Source of the DNA: Paratrimastix pyriformis
Lineage: Eukaryota > Preaxostyla > Paratrimastigidae
Assembly: GCA_027972325.1 (NCBI GenBank)
Contig: JAPMOS010000017.1
Location: 248,001-312,000 of the forward strand
DNA length: 64,000 bases
Reading direction: 5' to 3'
Below, piece by piece: positions 32,601 to 43,028 of the stretch. Position 1 is the stretch's first letter. Every line of letters starts with the position of its first letter. Position numbers and translations under genes: made by a program. Under the pieces are notes generated by a model. The model did not search any database. It was not told the DNA's origin and saw nothing but the letters and a program-made list of their open reading frames with translations.

Positions 32601-34886
32601 GTGGTGCTGGTGGGGCGCTGGACGGGCGGCGGGGGGTGCAGAGATGGACGGCAGGCTGCACGACGCCACGACCCGGTCGGACCGGCTCCAGGCGGTCCGT
32701 GACGCACCCCCGCCCCGGCCAAGCCCCGCCACCCCCGTCCCGCCCGCCCATCACTCCCCCCATCCGTCACCCGCCCCTTGCCGTCCTGCCCCACCCCGCC
32801 CGCCACTCTGCCCGTGGTGGCTCTTCCCCCGCCACGCCCATATGGTGGCTCTTCCCCCCACCCCGGCCCTCACCACCCGGTCGTCTCCCCCGCCCCGCCG
32901 GCCCGGACAGGAGGTGGACCGCCTGCGGAAGGCCGTTGCCGCTGCCCAGGCCGCCCCCGGCAGTGGGGCCGCTGGGGCAGCCGGGGCCGGGGCCGGGACG
33001 GGCGCTGGTGGGGCGGCCGGTGCTGGCGGTGCTGGCGGTGCTGGCGGTGCGGGGGCGGGGGTGGGCCTTGGGTCAGCCGAGGATGCGGCCGAGGAGGAGG
33101 AGCGGCGCCAGAGGCGGCGGGAGCAGGAGGAGGCCGAGGAGGCCGAGTATCAGGAGCGCCGCCGCAAGCGGCTCGAGGAGGAGGCCGAGGAGGAAGCCCG
33201 CCTTCTGCAGAAGGTTCGCCCCCCGCCCCCCGCCCCCCGCCCCGCCCCGGCCCGACAGAATGGGACACCTTCGCCCCGTGGAGTTCTGGGAAGGCGGTCG
33301 GTGGTGCCGAGCCGAGCCGGGCATCCGAGCCGGGCATCGGGGGGCCGGCGGGACACACGTTTCCGCTCGGTGACCAATCGCAGAGAGAAAATTGCTGACC
33401 TCGGACCCGCATGCCCCCTCCTCCCTCCATCCTCCTCATCCATCCTCCATCCTCATCCCCCCGTCCTCATCCATCCATCCTCATCCTCCCCCTCCCCTAT
33501 CCTCCCTCTTCGCGTCTTCACGGTCTTCCGGCTGTGGTGGTGGGCGCAGCGGCGCGAGGTTGCTGAGCTGTCGGAGGCCTCGCCCCGGGGGACGGAGGGC
33601 GACCAGACGGAGCGCGGGCTGCGGGCTGTCCCGGGCAGCGGGGGCCTCCCGGCGGGGCTGGCCGGGGCCACGGGCGCCGAGGGCTCGACGACCGGCAGCC
33701 TGGTGGCCCGGGACGCGCTGCCCCTCCTCGAGGACGCCATCGTCCGGGCCAAGGACATCGTCGCGGTCCGCACGGCCCCCCACGGCCCATCCGCCTGTCT
33801 CGCCACCCTCGGGGGAGTGGCGGCGCCCCTTATGCCTTCCTTCCCCGCCGCTGCCCTGCAGAAAAAGGCCGTCGAGAACTGGGCCCTCCTCTACCGGGGC
33901 CTCGCCTCCAAGGAGCTCGAGGTCTGCCGCCCCCTCCTCCTCCTCCATCCTCCTCCTCCTCCTGCTGAACCCACAGCATGCGATCGCCCCGATAACTCCT
34001 CACGTCCTCGCCTTCTTCCAGAAACGGGTTGCCGACGACAAAGCACCACATCATCCTCACCCGCACCCATCCCACCCCTGCCCACCCGCCCATCCAGAAA
34101 CGGGTTGCCGACTACAAGCGGGAGGCTGCCCAGGACGAGTACAAGGACGAGGCCGCCGAGCGGCAGCGGGTCCGCTCGCTTGCCGTCTTCGACCGGCTGG
34201 CCGCCCGCGCCCGGATGCTCCTCGAGAAGGCGAAGCGCAGGCAGGTCTGCAGCGCGGCTCGATCCCCCCCGTCATCATACCACCCCTTGGGCTGCCCTGC
34301 TGCTTGCCTCTGCCTGTGCCTTTTGTGTCAAGACAGAAAGTGCCTCTTGTGTCATGACAGAAAGTGCCTCTTTGGGTCAAAACTGTCTGTGGGTCGATAC
34401 AGCAAGGGTGTCTGTCTGTCAAGAGAAAGTGTGTCGTCTGTGGGGCTGCGGTCGGGGGGTCCGACTCCCCTTCCATTGCCCCGCTGCTGCTGTTGCCCCC
34501 TTCCTGACCACCGGGGCGTCTGTGTGCCTGTGTGCCTGTGTGGCGGTCTGTGCGCCTGTGTGGCGGTCTGTGTGCCTGTGTGTCTGCCTGGGCAGCACCT
34601 GCTTGAGCTCGAGCGGCAGCGGAATCTTGAGCGGGTCCTGGCGGCGGCCTGCCTGCTGGTCCGGCCGGGGCCTCCGGTGCCCTACCCGTCGCCCCCGGCC
34701 CCGGGCGCCTCGCTGAGCGTCGGCCGGCCCGAGCAGCACACCGTCTACGTGGCCGACCGCAACGCCTCGCCCACCGAGTTCAGGCCAAGGTCCCCGGCCC
34801 CCATCCTGCCCTCCTTCCCTCCGGCCACCCCCCGTCCCCGCCCACACGACCACCCGCCGCCTCCCCGCAGCAGCAGCAGCAGTGGT

Positions 34887-34919
<33 letters not shown>

Positions 34920-36583
34920 CATCCGATCGCCCCGCCACCGACTTGTTGGCGCCCTTCGCTCATGCCGAACCTGCCCCTGGGATGGGTGTGCGCATGTGTT
35001 GTGCGTCTGTCCGGATGGCGTCTGGTCTCCAGCGGGCCCCCGAGCACGGCAGCCGGGTTCGGCTCGTCGACCACACTGCCCACGGCCCGCTCCCCCGCCA
35101 TCCCCCGACCCCGGCCCAGCCCGGCCCGCACACCCCGTCCGCTGCTCCGCCCCTCCGCCCCTCTGCCATGCTGTCCACCCCCGTCCATCCCCCCCCCCCC
35201 CCCCCCCCCCCCCCCGCCATCCATCGGCCCATCCCCATCCGCCGGCGCCACTTTCATCCTCTGGGGCGCGCTCTCCCTCCCCCGCAGGCCGGTCGCCCGG
35301 GGCGCCCACCTCTGCCCGGCGGCTCTCACCCGGCTCGATGCAGCCCTCGCCCACCACGCCCCGCTACGGGGCGGCCATGACACACCCCGTGGCGATGGCC
35401 GCATCGGCGGTGAGCTTCTCGCCCCTCAACGTGCCCTCTTCCTTCCGCTCATCCGCCAACCAGCCCTCCGCTCGCTACCCGGCCGCTGGCGCGGGGCCCT
35501 CGGGTCCGCATGCGGGCGATATCCCCCTCCCGCCATCATCCCCCCTCCCGCCGTCCATCCCTCCCATCACGCACACTCATTCCCACGCTCACGCTCTCGT
35601 CACACGCCCAGCCACGGCCCCGCCCAACCTGCCGGCGATGGTGCCCGGGTCGGGTGCCCAGGCGCTGCTCGAGCTGCAGGGGGGCGCCCCCGAGGCCGAG
35701 GACGGGGTCCTCCTGGGGATGACATCGCCCCGCGTGGCCTTCGGCGACTCCGCCGAGCCGGCCGCCATCAGCCAGTACGTCCTGCCAAGGTCCGCCCGCC
35801 CAGGCGCAGACCGCGGCCACCTGCGCCTCCCCCCCTGCCCTCTGGTCTCACGCTGCTCTTCCCGTCGCCCCTCCCCCTCCCCCGCGTGGGTGTGGCAGGC
35901 ATCCCCAGGCGGGTAAGCACTACCTGCACGGCCCCGGGGCGGCCGACAGCACCCCCAACGACGCCTCCCTCCTGCGCTCCTCCGTGGGCATGGGCCGGGG
36001 CGGCTCCCCCGGCAACCTCTACCTCCAGCAGGTCCGCTTCGAGACCCCTCCCCGTGCAGACCCGCTTCATCCTCGTGCCGCTCTGTATGGGTGGGGTGCA
36101 GGGCCAGGCACTGCGGGGCATCTCGCGTGGGGGCCAGGGCGTCCCCGGGCTGCAGGGGCTGCGCCAGCTCTCGGCCGAGGAGGAGTACGCCGCCAACGTA
36201 TATGCCGCCACGACCCGCGTCCCCCGGGTGGGGTCCGAGCCACCGGTGGTCGACCCCGCCGCGGCGGCGCCCCTGAAACGACCATCCTCGGGGCCAAGGT
36301 CACCCACTCCACCTCTCTCGTGAGCAGCCCCTCCCGCCTGCCCGCCTGCCCGCCTGCCCGCCTGCCCGCCTGCCCGCCTGCCCAACCCCGGCCTGATTCG
36401 CCCGCCGCTCGGTCTGTTGGGATGTGCAGCACCCGAGCGCGGTCGGCCCAGCGCGATGTGAGCAGTACCGATCTGCGGAAGGCGGCTCTCTCCGGGGTGG
36501 CCAGCCAGCGCGCACTTCCACCGGCCAGCCCGGGCCGATCCATTGTCACCCCCCGCGGGGAGATGTCTCCCCCGCCAGAATGA
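29676..36583 (+). CDS. Large coiled-coil protein
   Basis: Multi-exon gene, start ATG 29676. The first exons are 29676-29834, 29884-29994 and 30039-30104 (introns 49, 44 and a third starting GTCTGC). The ATG at 30042 is internal, because a GTCCGG...TAG intron joins FLEGQQHRIDGVTFA to DMSRAPPPPND. Exons then encode long heptad-rich helices: MDILRGQLSRRTKQMAEQRS, LEDQSRQKLEALDAQMKQKE, ELRIKELEQRLASETDK, LNGEWEDRLKKQAEAAAEAQ, EGEALDGALAEKEQLRNRLS-like segments and VELERLRAQIAERD. Near 32990 comes an Ala/Gly-rich stretch, then an Arg/Glu-rich helix. The C-terminal third is Pro/Ser-rich and ends RPSSGPR + STRARSAQRDVSSTDLRKAA...EMSPPPE. Probably cytoskeletal or centrosomal; no orthologue recognised. 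Confidence 0.75.
31060..31313. repeat. 40-bp minisatellite (TG/TCTG-rich) x about 6
   Basis: Unit approximately GTGTTTGTGTCTGTCTCTGC + ATGTGCGTCTGTCTGTCTGT, nearly perfect copies, wholly inside the intron that ends GTGTGCAG before LNGEWEDRL. The array creates misleading open frames on both strands. Confidence 0.93.
34008..34125 (+). repeat. Tandemly duplicated 3' splice site (spacing 76 bp) in the coiled-coil gene
   Basis: CCAGAAACGGGTTGCCGAC occurs with acceptor AGs at 34020-34021 and 34096-34097. Only the second copy continues in frame as KRVADYKREAAQDEYKDEAA. Same architecture as the duplication at 17404-17517. Confidence 0.85.
36335..36383. repeat. 8-bp minisatellite (CCTGCCCG) x 6 in last intron of the coiled-coil gene
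   Basis: Perfect tandem copies between the 5' site GTCACC after SSGPR and the acceptor before STRARSAQRD. Confidence 0.9.
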
Positions 36584-36621
36584 GAGGCATTCCCTTTGTG
36601 TGGATTTATCCCCCCCCCCCC

Positions 36622-36652
<31 letters not shown>

Positions 36653-36772
36653 ACACTGCACCGCCACCGCCGCCGCCGCCGTCTTACGCCATTTCTCGGA
36701 GGCGTGTGCCAGTATCTTTCTTCAGAGCCTTTTTTGGCGGCGCGTCTCGTGCTTGCCGGTGTCATGTCGTGG

Positions 36773-37017
36773 CTACATGATGATTATTTTTTTTTTGACG
36801 GCGAGGCGCTTGATGGTGGCACATAACGTCATGCATTGGCTAATTTGGAAGATTTGCTCTTCGTGGATTTCGAAGGCGCGCTTTTCTTCTGGTCGGGTGC
36901 GATGCTGATCTTCGTCTGCGAAACTGTTTGAAACCCTCGTCTGGGCTCGAGGTGTCCGTGGCTCCAGAAAGAGTTCCAGATTTTGCTGAACCAAACTCGT
37001 CTGCCGCCACTCAACAT
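36773..37017 (-). CDS. Possible 62-residue basic protein
   Basis: The ATG at 37017 and a 56-bp intron (36941-36996, GTTTGG...CAG) give MLSGGRR + TRVSNSFADEDQHRTRPEEK, then RAFEIHEEQIFQISQCMTLC and ATIKRLAVKKKIIIM. Without splicing the same ATG gives a Ser/Lys-tailed 62-residue frame. The amphipathic C-terminal helices loosely recall a histone-fold half (alpha2-loop-alpha3), but this is a weak impression. The start codon overlaps that of the MJ1316 gene on the other strand at a CATG. Treat as a candidate only. Confidence 0.33.
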
Positions 37018-37756
37018 GGCCTTTCATTCGAGTGGTCGGTCCGGTGCCCAACCCCAGGACAAGGTCGATTTTGAGGCTGCACCGCAACCGATGGCCGAGA
37101 GGACTCTCCCGAAAATCGCGGCCGCAGACGAGGTACGTTCCGATCTTGTGTCATGGATGGAGGGTAACACTTTCTCTCCAGATTTTTGATAGGATAAGAT
37201 GGGATGAATCTCTCCGAAAAGATGATTTCATCGTTGGTTATGAGGATCGTTTTCTTGGGGAAGTCGAAGTTGCACTAACTAAATACGATACTGGCGAAAT
37301 ACCATTCCACCGGATTCGTTATTTTAAGGTCCACCATCTTATCGCCCATCTCTCTCACTCTCCCCCTCCAGAAACAGGGAGAACTTGTATGGGATAGAGC
37401 CGCAAAAATCGACCTTATATCGCACCCAGACTTCCCATACCCTCGCCCGCTTCCCCACCATGAAGGGCGTCCTGCACCACCCCCCCCCGGTCCTCCCCGC
37501 CGATGCGACCAAGCGCGAACGCATGGCAGCCATCCGGGCCCAGAAAGACGAGCTCGAAGGGGTGGTGATTCCACCGGCTGTCTTCTCCAGGGTGCAACTT
37601 CCTCCCCAAGAAGTCTCAATCCCCCCGGCCATCCTTGCCTCTCGGATGGCGGCCCTTCGGATGGCGGCACGCCCTAGAATGGAGGGTGACGATATCCTCT
37701 TGCCCCCCGAACCACCTCTTCCCACCGCCCCACCAGAAAATCCAACTGCTCCTTGA
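37016..37756 (+). CDS. MJ1316-domain protein (RNA cyclic-group end recognition domain)
   Basis: 195 residues from four exons (37016-37132, 37182-37328, 37372-37468, 37530-37756); introns 49, 43 and 61 bp, sum in frame. The domain is compact: IFDRIRWDESLRKDDFIVGY, EDRFLGEVEVALTKYDTGEI, PFHRIRYFK and KQGELVWDRAAKIDLI. It matches the archaeal/eukaryotic MJ1316 signature (RI.WD, GYEDRF, .HRIRYF, .WDR...DL). The domain was proposed, from its fusions, to recognise RNA ends with cyclic phosphates; here it stands alone with a helical, Pro-rich tail. The third intron (GTCCTG) is inferred from a frame change at a nine-C run, and a base-count error there is the alternative. AATAAA lies at 37821. Confidence 0.8.
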
Positions 37757-37907
37757 ATTGTTTTCCTTCGTTCCCGGAACACGAATTTGGTATCGCAAAA
37801 GGGAAGCATATTATCCGAAGAATAAAACAGACCACAAAATGGAGGAAGGAGAAGGCAGGGGCACAAAAGCACCGCCCAGAGCCCACAAACAGCAGCCAAG
37901 TGCCGTC

Positions 37908-38907
37908 TTAGCGACGCAGGTTGTCAAGCCGTGCTTGCAGCTCCGCATCGAGATCGCCCCCAGATGATGGAGCAGCAGGGGGAGGAGGAGGAGGAGGGAG
38001 CCCGGCACCGCCTACTCAAGGACGGGGTGAGCCGTGAGCGGCATTGAGCAAGGACGGGCAGACCGGCTGGAGGAGGAGGGGGACGGCTGGCCCCAGCACT
38101 CTCCCCAACGCTGACAGCCTGGGGTTTGGCAGCCTGGGCAGCAGCTGTGGCAGGCAGAGCATCCGTTGGAACAGCGGTCATCTGAAGAGGAGGAGTGAGC
38201 GAACGAACGATAACCGGGGGAAGAGAGACCTGCTGGTGGAGGTCAATGCCAATTTCCTCGAATACCTGCTGCACGACAGCGTCCGACTCGGCCTCCGCGC
38301 CATCTTCCTCCAGGGCATCGTCCACAGCATCGCTCATCATCTCGCCCTGGTGCAGCAGGGTGAAGCTAAGGCTAAAACAGAAAAACCGAGTGACCTTCAT
38401 GTCCAGCTGCTCGTTTGCTCGCTCGAACTCCATCATAATGCGTTGCAATTGGGGCAGGTTCATCGCACGGTTCATGCGGCCCATGATTCTCGTCACACCC
38501 TTCATGGACTCTGCCATTTGCTGAGTCGATTTCAGAGTCTGCGAGAGGAGTGTATCAGTGGATGATTGGTTAAATGCAGAGTGACCAAACCTGAACTCGG
38601 AGAGAGATGGCTTGGAGTTCGGTGCGCATCTTATAGAACCGCTGAATATAATGTCGAGTCCGAACAAGATCTTTTGCCATGATCTTCGCACATTCCTGGG
38701 AGGAGAGTGTGAGTGCTGGAAAACCAGGAGCCATCAAACCATTTGTCCCTGTTTTGCCATCTTCTTTATGTCAGCAATCTGTTTTTTTTCCTGGTTTTCC
38801 AATCCGACACGTTCGCGGTCAAGCTCCCTCATTGAACGTTCCAACGCGCGCTTGTTCGCACGGAGCTGTTCGGCGAGATTTCCTGTCGATTGGCCGAAAA
38901 TACCCAT
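37908..38907 (-). CDS. VPS2: ESCRT-III subunit CHMP2 / VPS2
   Basis: Membrane-scission filament subunit, cytosolic, recruited to endosomes. The start at 38907 gives MGIFGQSTGNLAEQLRANKR. Basic N-terminal core: MRELDRERVGLENQEKKQIA-type helix, then KILAKDLVRTRHYIQRFYKM and MRTELQAISLRVQ. Middle: TQQMAESMKGVTRIMGRMNR and LPQLQRIMMEFERANEQLDM. Acidic half: GEMMSDAVDDALEEDGAEAE, SDAVVQQVFEEIGIDL. C-terminal MIM1: DAELQARLDNLRR. Human CHMP2A has MKGVTKAMGTMNRQLKLPQI and LEERLKNLRRD. Short introns interrupt it (one after NEQLDMK). Confidence 0.92.
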
Positions 38908-38972
38908 TTTGAGTCGTTGTTGCGAAGGAAGCTGGTGTTGCCCTGGTTTGTATTACTGACTCTGTTGCGCAA
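38908..38972. promoter_or_regulatory. Shared divergent promoter, VPS2 / LSM5
   Basis: 65 bp between the start codons at 38907 (-) and 38973 (+). Confidence 0.45.
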
Positions 38973-39502
38973 ATGAGCGGAGCTCCTCCTGCCCCTTCTC
39001 CCGCCCCCATTTCAGCCCTTCTTCCTCTTGGTCCGATGATCCATGCATTATTATTTTATTTACACTCTTCGATAGAGCTGATCGATAAGTGCGTTGGTTC
39101 GAAGATCTGGATTTTGATGAAGGGCGATAAGGAGGTCGTTGGCGTCCTCAGGGGATTTGATGACCACCTCAGTCTGTTCTCATTTTGTTTTGTTGTCACA
39201 GCCATGTCTCTTTGGCGAGGGTAGACATGGTCATGGATAATGTTACAGAGTTGTCTGTGCTTCCTTTTACTTCTCACTCTGAATACGGTGATCCACGCAT
39301 CTTTCTAGCGAGCCTGACGGCGCTCTGTGGAAGCAGCAGAAATGGGATCAAATTTTGCTCAATGGAATGAATATTTGCATGCTGATCCCGGGTGGCGAAG
39401 GCCCCGGTCTGTTTCCTGCTCGTTTCACGCCAACAACTCTCGCTCTTCTCTTCTCGTCTCGTTTCAGAGCAAACTCCTGTCACTCCTGCCCCCGTTGCTT
39501 GA
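38973..39502 (+). CDS. LSM5: U6 snRNA-associated Sm-like protein LSm5
   Basis: 104 residues from five exons (38973-39030, 39076-39171, 39225-39252, 39309-39406, 39468-39502), introns 45-61 bp, all starting GTCCGA or GTCTGT. The Sm fold is complete: LPLELIDKCVGSKIWILMKG, DKEVVGVLRGFDDHLNMVMD, NVTEFEPDG, then DQILLNGMNICMLIPGGEGP. Human LSM5 reads LPLELVDKCIGSRIHIVMKS, DKEIVGTLLGFDDFVNMVLE and DQILLNGNNITMLVPGGEGP. It is a partner of LSM6, 13 kb away, in the same heptameric rings. Confidence 0.95.
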
Positions 39503-39679
39503 TCCCCCCCCCCCCCCCCCCCCACCTTGGCGCGCCGTTGTCTACCTAACCCAAAGGTTTCTCGGCATCCTTATTTGGGGAGAAAGTTGGGGAGTTGGGG
39601 TTGTGGATCGAGAGCGGAGTGGCGGTTTAACTCCCCGAGCGAGGGTTGCCAAAAACGAGGCGGCGGCATGAGCGTGCCC

Positions 39680-42600
39680 TCAGCTGTAGTAGTCGGGCGG
39701 CAGGTTGGGCTGCAATCCGACACGTGGGAGGGGAAGAGGTGCGGGGAGTCAGACAATCGTGCCCGAGTTTGGATGGGTCGGGGAGACGCCGACACGTGGG
39801 GGGGGGGGGGGGGGGGGAGAGGAGGAGGAGGCAGGGTCTGACCTTGACCAGCTCGAAGGCCTGCAGGGCGTCCTGGAAGTTCCACGAGCGCACCGCCAGA
39901 CACTCGATGGCCCGATCGGTCTTGAGGCCCGTCTTCCCGACGAAGGAGCGCACAGTGACCTTCTTATCCTCCTCCAGTTGCTGGGGTGCCGCGCGAGCGG
40001 AAGGGAACCGGATAGGTGGGCGGGACGGAAGAACTGGCTCATTGACAGGCCCACCACCACCACCCACCATCACCCACCATCACCCACACCACCCACCACC
40101 CACCACCCACCACCCACCACCCACCACCCACCACCCACCCACCACCCACCACCCACCACCACCACCACCACCACCAGAGGGAGGAGGGAAGGGGAAGGGG
40201 AAGGGGAAGGGGAAGCCTATCCGACCTCGTATGTGGGGTAGGCAGTCACGACCGGCTGGGACTGCGCGGGAGGAGGGACGGCGAGGACGAGCGGCGGGGG
40301 CGCGACCGCCGGGACTGTTGGGCGGGCCTGGGGCTGGGGGGCGTTGACGCCGTGGGTGCCCCAGGTGGTGCCGATGTGCAGCTGGTGGTTGAGCACCATC
40401 AGCGGCCAGTTGTGCCGGCTCGCCCTGGCTCGCCACGTCATGCAAACCCGGGGGGAGACATCATGGCGGGAGAAATGAGGGCAGGCGAGCGAAGCGCCGG
40501 ACGGAAGGTGACTGACAGGCACTGGTGGCAGGGGATGGTGGCGGGACGAAGGTGTCGACGATGGCGGGTGGGGGTGGGCTGTCTGGGTGGGCTGAGACGG
40601 ACTCTTCCGATGGCGGGCAGCAGATGAACGAGGCCGTGTACGCGCGGTTGCAGTTTCCCGAGGCCGACTCTGCGCCAGGGGGCAAAGCGGGTGCGGGTAT
40701 GGGCAGCGGGTGGGAGGGCGGGCGGGCCAAGCGAGAGGCGAAAGGGCAGCGCCAGACGGACTCTCGGTGAAGCAGCCCTGGACCTGCAGCATGTGCACCG
40801 TCCCGAAGAGCGGGAAGAACTCGATCCGCATCTCGCGCGAGTGGCTATCCGAGGGCCGAGGCGGCCCGTCAAGCGAAAGTAACGGAAAGAGGGCGGCCGG
40901 ACCTGGTGAGGGGCAGGGTCTTGAGGGCCAGGATGATGTCCTGCTTGGTGGTCTTGACGTGGAACTGCACCCGGGCTGCACAGACGCCCAGCGGGAGGCG
41001 CCGATGCGATGAGAATCCCAGCGGGCCCAAGGGCGAGGGAGGGAGGGAGGGAGGGAGGGAGGGTGGGGGGGGGGGGTAGCGACGGCAGGGGGAGCCGCGG
41101 AGGACCTTCACTGTCGCTTCGCATGAGCATGTTGTTGCTCAGGGCCTGAAACTTGGTCCACTGCTCCAGCTGGTTCCGAGGCACCTGCAATATGGGATGG
41201 GAGAAGGGGCATGCAGCGATGGCGGTGATCCGGGAGGGATGGAGGGATGAATGAATGATGGAGGTGTCCGCGCGGCCTGGGCGGTCCGACCGAGCGGACT
41301 GCCGTGTGGCACAGGGCGCGAGGCCGGGCGCGGACCGAATTAGTGTCGCAGGTGAGGGAGAAACAGCACGGGTCGCCGTACATGGTGATCAGGTCCGTCC
41401 GGTCGCCGTCCATCGCTCGCGCGTACCTGTCGAGGTCGGCCCCGCCAACGACCCACGACAAGAAAACGCGCAGCGTGAACATGGGCGGACAGCGCGGGCG
41501 GGGCGGGGGCGCCACGAGAAGGGGCGGACAGCGGCGACGGACATTGTGATGAACTGGGCCAGATGCTCGTTGGGCTCCATGGGGTAGAACTGCTGCGGGG
41601 CCGGCAGGCCAATCGCGGTGATCTCCTGCGCCGGGGGGCGGGTGAGCGGATGCTCGATGGGTGGAGAGGAGGGGCGGACCGGGGGCGGGACGAAGCCGGC
41701 CAATGGAACCCCGTCGAGGAGGGTCAGGGTGACCAGGTGAAACTTGACGTACCTGCAGAGGGCCCCGTGTCCAATCCCACACACACACCCAGCCACACAC
41801 ACCCAGCCACACACACGAATGGCCGGTGAGACGATATGCAGGCAAAGGCCGAGGAGGGTCGGGGAGGGTCGGGGCCGGAACAGAACTGTCTGTAGGTCTC
41901 ATCGAGCGGGAGGAGATTACCCCGGCAGATGAGCATCTCCAGGTGGGCGTGCTTCAGGAAGCGGAGCTCGGTGATATCCTCTGTGCGCACACCAGGTCAG
42001 AGAGATCGGGCGGGGGTGATGGGCAGGTGACAAACCGGGGGGGGGGGGGGGGGGGGGAACAGACTCAGTTTGTTGTTTTCGAGGGAGAGGTGAACCAGGT
42101 GAGGGAACATGCTGTGAAGTCCCGTGAACTGCCGGAGAGTGTCGATGTTGTTGTTGGCCATCACCAGTTCCACCAGCTTGGAGCAAATGTACGATTAGTT
42201 GGCTTGGGGAAATAGACAAGCCGACATTCTTCTGGGTGACCTCCTCCAGAATGGAGAAAAAAAGTTTTGCAATGTTCGGTGCGGAAAATGGAGATTGGGC
42301 TCGGATATTGAGCGCCGCCATCTCCTACAACCCACCGAGCCATGAAGAGAGAATGAGAATTAGATGCCAGACCGCAGTTTGCAAAAAGCTCGTGCAATTA
42401 CAGCACTTCGTCGTGGGGTCGTAGAGGCGAGAAAGTGCGGATTTCATCGCAACGCCCAAAGGAGACTGCTTATTCACAGGAGGGGGGCGGTGGGATGGTG
42501 GGCGAGGAGCGTAACCACCCTGCTGATAACTTCCAGGAGGGGGCCTTAACGAATAAGGTGCAGGGGCACGTCTACAAAGAATTTCGGGTGGTGTGAATGT

Positions 42601-42891
42601 GTCGGCCCAGCAGTACTGACAGGGTGAAGGCGGGGCGCATAGCCATGCGGCCACCCGAGGCAATTTCAAGTGCCGCGGAATCTAAAAGGACGGCAAACGA
42701 TAAATATGACGGGAGAACACAGCGACACCGCACCTGTAAATTGTCTGTGTGCGAGGAAAACAATCAGTCAAGGGGAAATGGACGAACGGCAGGACAGACT
42801 GTGGCCTCCGCCCACCACGGCCCATACCTCCCCCCCCACGGCCCATTCTTCTGGCCGGGACATACTCGTTCGGATCATAGTCTTGCATCAT
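39680..42891 (-). CDS. NXF1: Nuclear RNA export factor NXF1 / Mex67 / TAP
   Basis: Bulk mRNA export receptor. The start at 42891 gives MMQDYDPNEYVPARRMGRGG, a Gly/Arg-rich N-terminus, then a Pro-rich linker (APAPYSLRPPPGSYQQGGYA). LRR blocks: ELVMANNNIDTLRQFTGLHS, FPHLVHLSLENNKLS and ITELRFLKHAHLEMLICRGN, then VTLTLLDGVPLAGF. NTF2-like domain: YARAMDGDRTDLITMYGDPC with FSLTCDTNS, NMLMRSD, TKQDIILALKTLPLT and VHMLQVQGCFTESPSG, then NHQLHIGTTWG. C-terminal TAP-C/UBA fold: RSFVGKTGLKTDRAIECLAV and RSWNFQDALQAFELVK, ending PPDYYS. Domain order equals human NXF1. Introns carry (CACCCAC)n and poly-C tracts. Confidence 0.9.
40050..40172. repeat. (CACCCAC)n / (CCA)n repeat in NXF1 intron
   Basis: About 120 bp of 7-bp CACCCAC units grading into CCA triplets, then a GGGGAA tract. 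Confidence 0.85.
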
Positions 42892-43028
42892 TGTTGTTGT
42901 GGAGTTCTGAGCAGGTATAACCAAATTGTAATAGAGACTTCAGGCGAATTTGTGCTGGAATCGTTTACAAAACAAACAAGAAAAAAAATCGGTGATTGAA
43001 AAACTGTGCACACTGATTTGATCACAGA

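Noticed and set aside
37460-37756. Separate small gene starting at ATG 37460, or a frameshift in the MJ1316 gene at a nine-C run
   Set aside because: A 61-bp intron (37469-37529) restores one frame with total length divisible by three. A miscounted C run remains possible, so confidence was lowered.
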